Below the pieces are notes generated by a model that had not been told where the DNA came from, did no database searches, and saw only the letters and a program-made list of their open reading frames with translations. Positions 4,519 through 8,328 of a stretch of DNA of 8,328 bases are shown here, piece by piece (positions within the stretch are counted from its first letter, which is position 1; each line of letters starts with the position of its first letter). A program made the translations under genes and the position numbers. Origin of the DNA: an uncultured Catenibacterium sp. (lineage in GTDB: Bacteria > Bacillota_I > Bacilli_A > Erysipelotrichales > Coprobacillaceae); NCBI RefSeq assembly GCF_900764565.1, contig NZ_CAAFOM010000031.1, positions 1 to 8,328 of the forward strand, written 5' to 3'.

Positions 4519-6256
4519 GGTTCTGTTCCTCTAAAAGAGTTTTAAATGTATCGATATCTTCTTTAATCATATCTATAGAACTCTGCCAGAATGATTCATC
4601 TGTGAGATCTATATCCAGTGTTTTCGCAATATCTTCTAAATCCATCTTACCTGTCACTGAAAGGAATGTTTCATAATCATCTGGGAAATGTTCAGGATCC
4701 TGTTGATAACGTACATAGAGTCCTTTCGCAAGTAATAAGCCAAAAGCATATGGATAGTTATAAAAAGAATAGTCTGAATCATAATAATGAGGTTTCCATG
4801 TCCACATATATGGGTGAAGATAGTTATGATCTAATCCATCACCATACGCTTCTATCTGTGCTTCAAGCATGATCTTCTTTGTTTCTTCTGCATTGACTAG
4901 TCCTTGTTTTCTTGCTTCAAAGAAGCGGCTCTCAAATAAGAAACGGGAATAAATATCACAGATGACCTGTGTCGCATTACTCAATGCACTCTCTAATATC
5001 GCAATCTTCTGTGTTGGTGAGGCAGACTTCAGTGCCGCCTTTCCTACTATTGTTTCACAAAAGTTAGATGCTGTTTCACCAATAGGCATTGGATAATGAG
5101 TATTCAATATGGTCTGCTCACCTAAACATCTTCCATGGAAGCCATGACCAAATTCATGAGCGACAGTAATCACATCAGAAAAATGATTTCCATAGTTGAA
5201 TAAGAAACGGCTTTGTTTCAAACTTCTGATATTTTCACAAAAAGCGCCACCTACTTTATTTTCTCTTGGATAAACATCAGCCCAATGATTTTCTATTGCG
5301 CAAGTCGCAAAATCACCGAGATGTTTAGAGAATGTATAGAATTGATCAATCACAAATTGAGACCCTTTTTCAAATGAATATTCTTCAGTATCTAATACGA
5401 CAGGCGCATAAAGTTCATACCAAGGTAATCCATTACGATATCCTAAATAATTCGCTTTGATTTTAAAGTATTCCCTTATTTCAGGCATATTCTTCTTCAT
5501 AACAGAAAGTAATGTATTGAGTGTTTCCATCTTTAATCGTGATTTCATACATGATTCTTCTAATGGTGACTCATAGCCTCTTAGTTTACTTGTATAGAGT
5601 ACTTCTCCCTTTATTCCACTTAAACAAGTCGCAATTGTTTCTTCATATGGTTTATAGGCATCCAGTTCTGCAAAATAAGCTTTCATTCTTGCCTGTTTAT
5701 CTGGACTATGCGCCATATTGAGTACTTCTGTCAAAGGATATTCATGTCCATCTATTGTGACTTTAATAGACGACACAACAGCATCCTTATGCTTCATCCA
5801 GGCATAAGAGCCTGTATTTTTCATATGGGCTATGATTGATTCCTGTTTTTCATCCAATCTGTATTTTTGATTATGTTGAATCTCTTTAAGAATATACGCA
5901 TGTTCCTTAATAAAAGGATCCTGACAGCTGTCTAAATCAAACTCTGCAATATAAGCATTATTCTTAATGTCCTCTCCTATCATTGAGGCAGTTATATTAT
6001 TTAATTGATCAAGATAACGTGCTGCTTCTGCATTATCTGTATGAGCGGACAAAGAAAGCTGTATAAAAAAATGCAGCCTTTCTATTCTCTTTTCAATTTC
6101 TATTTTTGTCGCTATTATTTTATGTAATGCAGCTTCAGTTTTCTCGCTTCTATAAGCAGGATAGTTCTTATTTAATTCCTTAAGTGTGTTTAAATCTTCT
6201 TGAAATTGTTTGTCATGAAATGACGTATATAATGCATCAAGATTCCATTCGTTCAT
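4511..6256 (-). CDS. pepF: M3-family oligoendopeptidase (PepF type)
   Basis: The 581-residue protein is a cytoplasmic zinc metallopeptidase that cuts short peptides internally, a late step in using imported or recycled peptides. The zinc site is clear: AHEFGHGFHG (H367, E368, H371) with the third ligand E394 in IGETASNFCE. The downstream substrate-binding block WKPHYYDSDYSFYNYPYAFG-like (487-506) is highly typical of PepF. The N-terminal helical half (about 1-180) matches the oligopeptidase F N-terminal region, and the length fits the family (about 600). No signal peptide is seen. The start is supported by AGGAGA (6271-6266), nine bases before ATG, and by a promoter at 6307-6278. It is the first gene of the five-gene operon and is divergent from an aminopeptidase P gene. 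Confidence 0.95.
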   Translation of the reverse strand: MNEWNLDALYTSFHDKQFQEDLNTLKELNKNYPAYRSEKTEAALHKIIATKIEIEKRIERLHFFIQLSLSAHTDNAEAARYLDQLNNITASMIGEDIKNNAYIAEFDLDSCQDPFIKEHAYILKEIQHNQKYRLDEKQESIIAHMKNTGSYAWMKHKDAVVSSIKVTIDGHEYPLTEVLNMAHSPDKQARMKAYFAELDAYKPYEETIATCLSGIKGEVLYTSKLRGYESPLEESCMKSRLKMETLNTLLSVMKKNMPEIREYFKIKANYLGYRNGLPWYELYAPVVLDTEEYSFEKGSQFVIDQFYTFSKHLGDFATCAIENHWADVYPRENKVGGAFCENIRSLKQSRFLFNYGNHFSDVITVAHEFGHGFHGRCLGEQTILNTHYPMPIGETASNFCETIVGKAALKSASPTQKIAILESALSNATQVICDIYSRFLFESRFFEARKQGLVNAEETKKIMLEAQIEAYGDGLDHNYLHPYMWTWKPHYYDSDYSFYNYPYAFGLLLAKGLYVRYQQDPEHFPDDYETFLSVTGKMDLEDIAKTLDIDLTDESFWQSSIDMIKEDIDTFKTLLEEQNHA

Positions 6257-6277
6257 TTTTTATCATCTCCTATTTGT

Positions 6278-6307
6278 ATTATACCTTATCTCTTTCATTT
6301 GTGTTAA
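6278..6307 (-). promoter_or_regulatory. Sigma-A-type promoter of the pepF operon
   Basis: On the minus strand, TTAACA (6307-6302, 5/6 match to TTGACA) and TATAAT (6283-6278, perfect) are separated by 18 bp. Transcription would begin near 6271, next to the pepF SD, giving a very short leader. The box lies in the 73-bp gap shared with the divergent peptidase gene. Confidence 0.7.
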
Positions 6308-6316
6308 ACTTATCAT

Positions 6317-6323
6317 GGGTGAT
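6317..6323 (+). promoter_or_regulatory. SD site that decides the aminopeptidase start (ATG at 6330)
   Basis: GGGTGAT contains GGTGAT, which pairs fully with the 3' tail of 16S rRNA, and lies six bases before ATG 6330. An in-frame ATG at 6315 has no SD before it (only GTTAAACTTATC) and would place this SD inside the coding region. Confidence 0.7.
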
Positions 6324-6329
6324 AAAAAA

Positions 6330-8081
6330 ATGATAAAAGAATTACAGAAAAGATTAAAAGAACAAAATATCAAGTTCTATTATGTGCCTACTGATGATGA
6401 TCATCAGAGTGAAATCGTAGGCGAACATGACCAGTTTAGAAAGTATCTAAGCGGCTTTACTGGTTCTGCAGGTGTCCTAGTTGTAGGACAGGAAGAAGCA
6501 TGGTTATGGACTGATGGACGTTATTTCATTCAGGCAGAAAAAGAACTCTATCCTGGTATTAAACTCATGAAGATGGGTAATGCAGATGTTCCTAGTGTGA
6601 AGGATTTCCTCATTGATCATCTTGATGATGGTGATGTACTTGGCTTCAATGGTAAAGTGACAACTGCTTCATTTATCATTGATCTGGATGAAGATAGAGA
6701 AACTGATTTTGAATTAAAAGACATCGATATGACTGATGTATGGACAAATCGTCCAGAACGTTCTCATGAACCTGCTTATATCTATGATGTGAAGTATCAT
6801 GGACAAAGCACAGCACAGAAACTTGAATGGATTCGTGGTTATATGGAAGAAAATGAATGTAATGCGCACATCATTACATCATTAGATGATATTGCATGGA
6901 CATTCAATATTAGAGGTAAAGATATTCCTCATTCTCCAATGGCTATGGCATTTAGTATTATTACTTTAGATCATGCTTATTTATATCTTCAGGATGGTAC
7001 ATATGATGATACTATGATTGAAGCTTATAAGAATGACGGTATTGAAATCCGTTCTTATGATGAGATTTATCTTGATACAAAGAGATTAAGTGGTCAGGTA
7101 CTTGTGGACTTAAGTGCTATCAACTATGCAATCTATTCATTTATTGACTGCGAAATCATGGAAGGATCTAACCCAACTCAATACTTCAAGAGTATTAAGT
7201 CAGATGTAGAAATTGAAAATACAAAGCATGCCCATTTAAAAGATGGTGTGGCTATGACTAAGTTCATGTATTGGTTAAAGACTTCTATGCCTGATGATGC
7301 GACTGAATGTTCTATTACTGATAAATTATTAGGCTTTAGAGAAGCACAGGAATTATTTACTGATATTTCATTTAATACAATTACTGCTTATAAAGAAAAT
7401 GCGGCATTAATGCATTATCATCCATCTCGCGAACATGATGTTCATGTAAAGAAGGAAGGTATGCTTCTTATTGACTCAGGTGGACAGTATTTAGATGGTA
7501 CAACTGATATTACACGTACTTTCATCTTAGGTGAAATCAGTGAAACTGAAAGAAAATATTTCACATATGTATTAAAGGCTATGTTGAAGATGCAGGAAGC
7601 AGTCTTCTTATATGGTGCAAATGGTATCTGGATTGATGGTCTTGTAAGACATGAATTATGGAAGCAGCATATTGATTTCCAGTGTGGTACAGGTCATGGT
7701 GTCGGTCATTTCTTAAATGTCCATGAAGGACCAAATGATATCAGACCACGTTTACGTGATCCACGTAAGCCTTCCGCAATCCAGGAAGCAGGTATGATTA
7801 CAACTGATGAACCTGGTGTTTATATTGAAGGTCAGTTTGGTATCCGTTTAGAAAATGAATTATTATGTGTTGAAGATATCAAGAATGAATATGGTCAGTG
7901 GATGAAGTTTGAACCTCTTACTTTATGTCCTATTGATTTAGATGGTCTTGATGTTTCTTTACTCACAACTGATGAAAGAGAAGCATTGAATAAGTATCAT
8001 GAATTCGTTAGAGAATCATTAAAGCCATACTTAACTGATGAAGAAAATGAATGGTTAAAGACTTATACAAGAGGTATTTGA
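6330..8081 (+). CDS. pepP: Xaa-Pro aminopeptidase, long form (M24B, aminopeptidase P)
   Basis: The protein has 583 residues from ATG 6330 (588 if the SD-less ATG 6315 is used). The architecture is that of long aminopeptidase P: two creatinase-like N-terminal domains (about 1-150 and 160-300), a pita-bread M24 catalytic domain (about 305-520) and a C-terminal M24_C extension. The five metal ligands are visible: D382 (LLIDSGGQY), D393 (DGTTDITRT), H456 (GTGHGVGH), E494 (TTDEPGVY) and E508 (IRLENELL). It removes an N-terminal residue preceding proline, in the cytoplasm (no signal peptide), normally with Mn or another divalent metal. The N-terminus (FYYVPTDDDHQSEIVGEHDQ) is typical of this form, in which YVP..D.H.SE..G.. 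recurs. It is divergent from pepF and followed after 1 bp by an aldo/keto reductase gene, so those two are co-transcribed. Its own promoter could not be assigned. Confidence 0.94.
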   Translation: MIKELQKRLKEQNIKFYYVPTDDDHQSEIVGEHDQFRKYLSGFTGSAGVLVVGQEEAWLWTDGRYFIQAEKELYPGIKLMKMGNADVPSVKDFLIDHLDDGDVLGFNGKVTTASFIIDLDEDRETDFELKDIDMTDVWTNRPERSHEPAYIYDVKYHGQSTAQKLEWIRGYMEENECNAHIITSLDDIAWTFNIRGKDIPHSPMAMAFSIITLDHAYLYLQDGTYDDTMIEAYKNDGIEIRSYDEIYLDTKRLSGQVLVDLSAINYAIYSFIDCEIMEGSNPTQYFKSIKSDVEIENTKHAHLKDGVAMTKFMYWLKTSMPDDATECSITDKLLGFREAQELFTDISFNTITAYKENAALMHYHPSREHDVHVKKEGMLLIDSGGQYLDGTTDITRTFILGEISETERKYFTYVLKAMLKMQEAVFLYGANGIWIDGLVRHELWKQHIDFQCGTGHGVGHFLNVHEGPNDIRPRLRDPRKPSAIQEAGMITTDEPGVYIEGQFGIRLENELLCVEDIKNEYGQWMKFEPLTLCPIDLDGLDVSLLTTDEREALNKYHEFVRESLKPYLTDEENEWLKTYTRGI

Positions 8082-8082
8082 T

Positions 8083-8328
8083 ATGAAATACTATGATCTA
8101 CCAAAAACTGATTTAAAAGTGTCTGAAATTGCCTTAGGATGTATGCGTATTGCGAATAAAAGTGTTGAAGAAGTAGAAGAACTTGTAAAGACTGCATTAG
8201 ATTGTGGTATTAACTTCTTTGATCATGCAGATATTTATGGTGGTGGAAAGTCAGAAGAATTATTTGGACAGGTTCTTGAAAGACATCCTGAATATCGTGA
8301 AAAGATGATTATTCAAACAAAGTGTGCG
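8083..8328 (+). CDS. Aldo/keto reductase, YdhF-like, N-terminal part (3' truncated by window edge)
   Basis: The frame starts at ATG 8083 and stays open for 82 codons to the window end. It encodes the start of a TIM-barrel NADPH-dependent oxidoreductase. FFDHADIYGGGKSEELFGQVL contains catalytic Asp D47 and Tyr Y52 (FDxAxxYG), and K80 in IIQTKCA is the expected catalytic Lys; the catalytic His is beyond the window. The DHADIYGG...E..FG..L...P..RE.M sequence resembles the YdhF subgroup more than other aldo/keto reductases. The substrate is unknown. AAGAGG (8069-8074), eight bases upstream inside the preceding gene, supports the start. Only one base separates it from the pepP-like stop, indicating one transcript. 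Confidence 0.9.
   Translation, partial: MKYYDLPKTDLKVSEIALGCMRIANKSVEEVEELVKTALDCGINFFDHADIYGGGKSEELFGQVLERHPEYREKMIIQTKCA

Noticed and set aside
4618..4872. Plus-strand 84-codon frame
   Set aside because: It is a shadow inside the pepF coding region; its His/Ser/Leu-rich product looks like an antisense reading and has no SD.
5521..5721. Plus-strand 66-codon frame with hydrophobic stretch
   Set aside because: It is antisense to the well-supported pepF; the hydrophobicity follows from antisense reading of charged codons.
1..8328. CRISPR array, tRNA/rRNA genes, riboswitch or defence system
   Set aside because: No regularly spaced repeats, tRNA cloverleaf or rRNA-like sequence was seen, and no defence-gene families are encoded apart from the transposon-linked TnpB.

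Overview
The window is AT-rich, with strong Shine-Dalgarno (SD) sites (AGGAG, GGAGG, GGTGAT), TATAAT-type -10 boxes and tightly packed genes. This points to a low-GC Gram-positive gut bacterium (Bacillota). The protein flavour suggests Erysipelotrichales or a related group, but that placement is a guess from codon and protein style and was not tested.

Layout. (1) Bases 1-577 are the right part of an IS200/IS605-type element: the 3' portion of tnpB, then a right end containing three consecutive hairpins and a terminal TTCAC. This is where the element's reRNA (omega-RNA) is expected. (2) About 30 bp beyond the element end is a complete gldA-like glycerol dehydrogenase gene (608-1702). Its Rho-independent terminator encloses its own stop codon. 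(3) Convergent to it is a 48-codon gene (1719-1865, minus) for a basic single-pass membrane peptide. (4) A five-gene minus-strand operon runs from 6256 down to 1985, with a good promoter before it and a terminator directly after it. It encodes an M3 oligoendopeptidase (pepF), an orphan protein with a PTS IIB-like C-terminal half, a hexapeptide-repeat acetyltransferase homologue lacking the usual catalytic His, a PAP2 membrane phosphatase and an RNase Z-like metallo-hydrolase. Every junction overlaps by 4 or 8 bp. (5) Divergent from pepF is a long-form Xaa-Pro aminopeptidase (pepP-like, 6330-8081). It is followed after 1 bp by a YdhF-like aldo/keto reductase gene that runs off the window.

How the genes fit together. 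The divergent pepF/pepP pair suggests linked control of intracellular peptide breakdown: PepF cuts oligopeptides internally, and aminopeptidase P removes residues in front of proline. The other four operon genes have no obvious shared pathway, but their overlaps imply co-translation. I see no CRISPR array, defence island, rRNA or tRNA. The less ordinary items are the TnpB/reRNA end reading into the gldA leader, the orphan IIB-like fusion, the active-site-altered acetyltransferase and the small membrane protein. No intergenic gap exceeds 300 bases.
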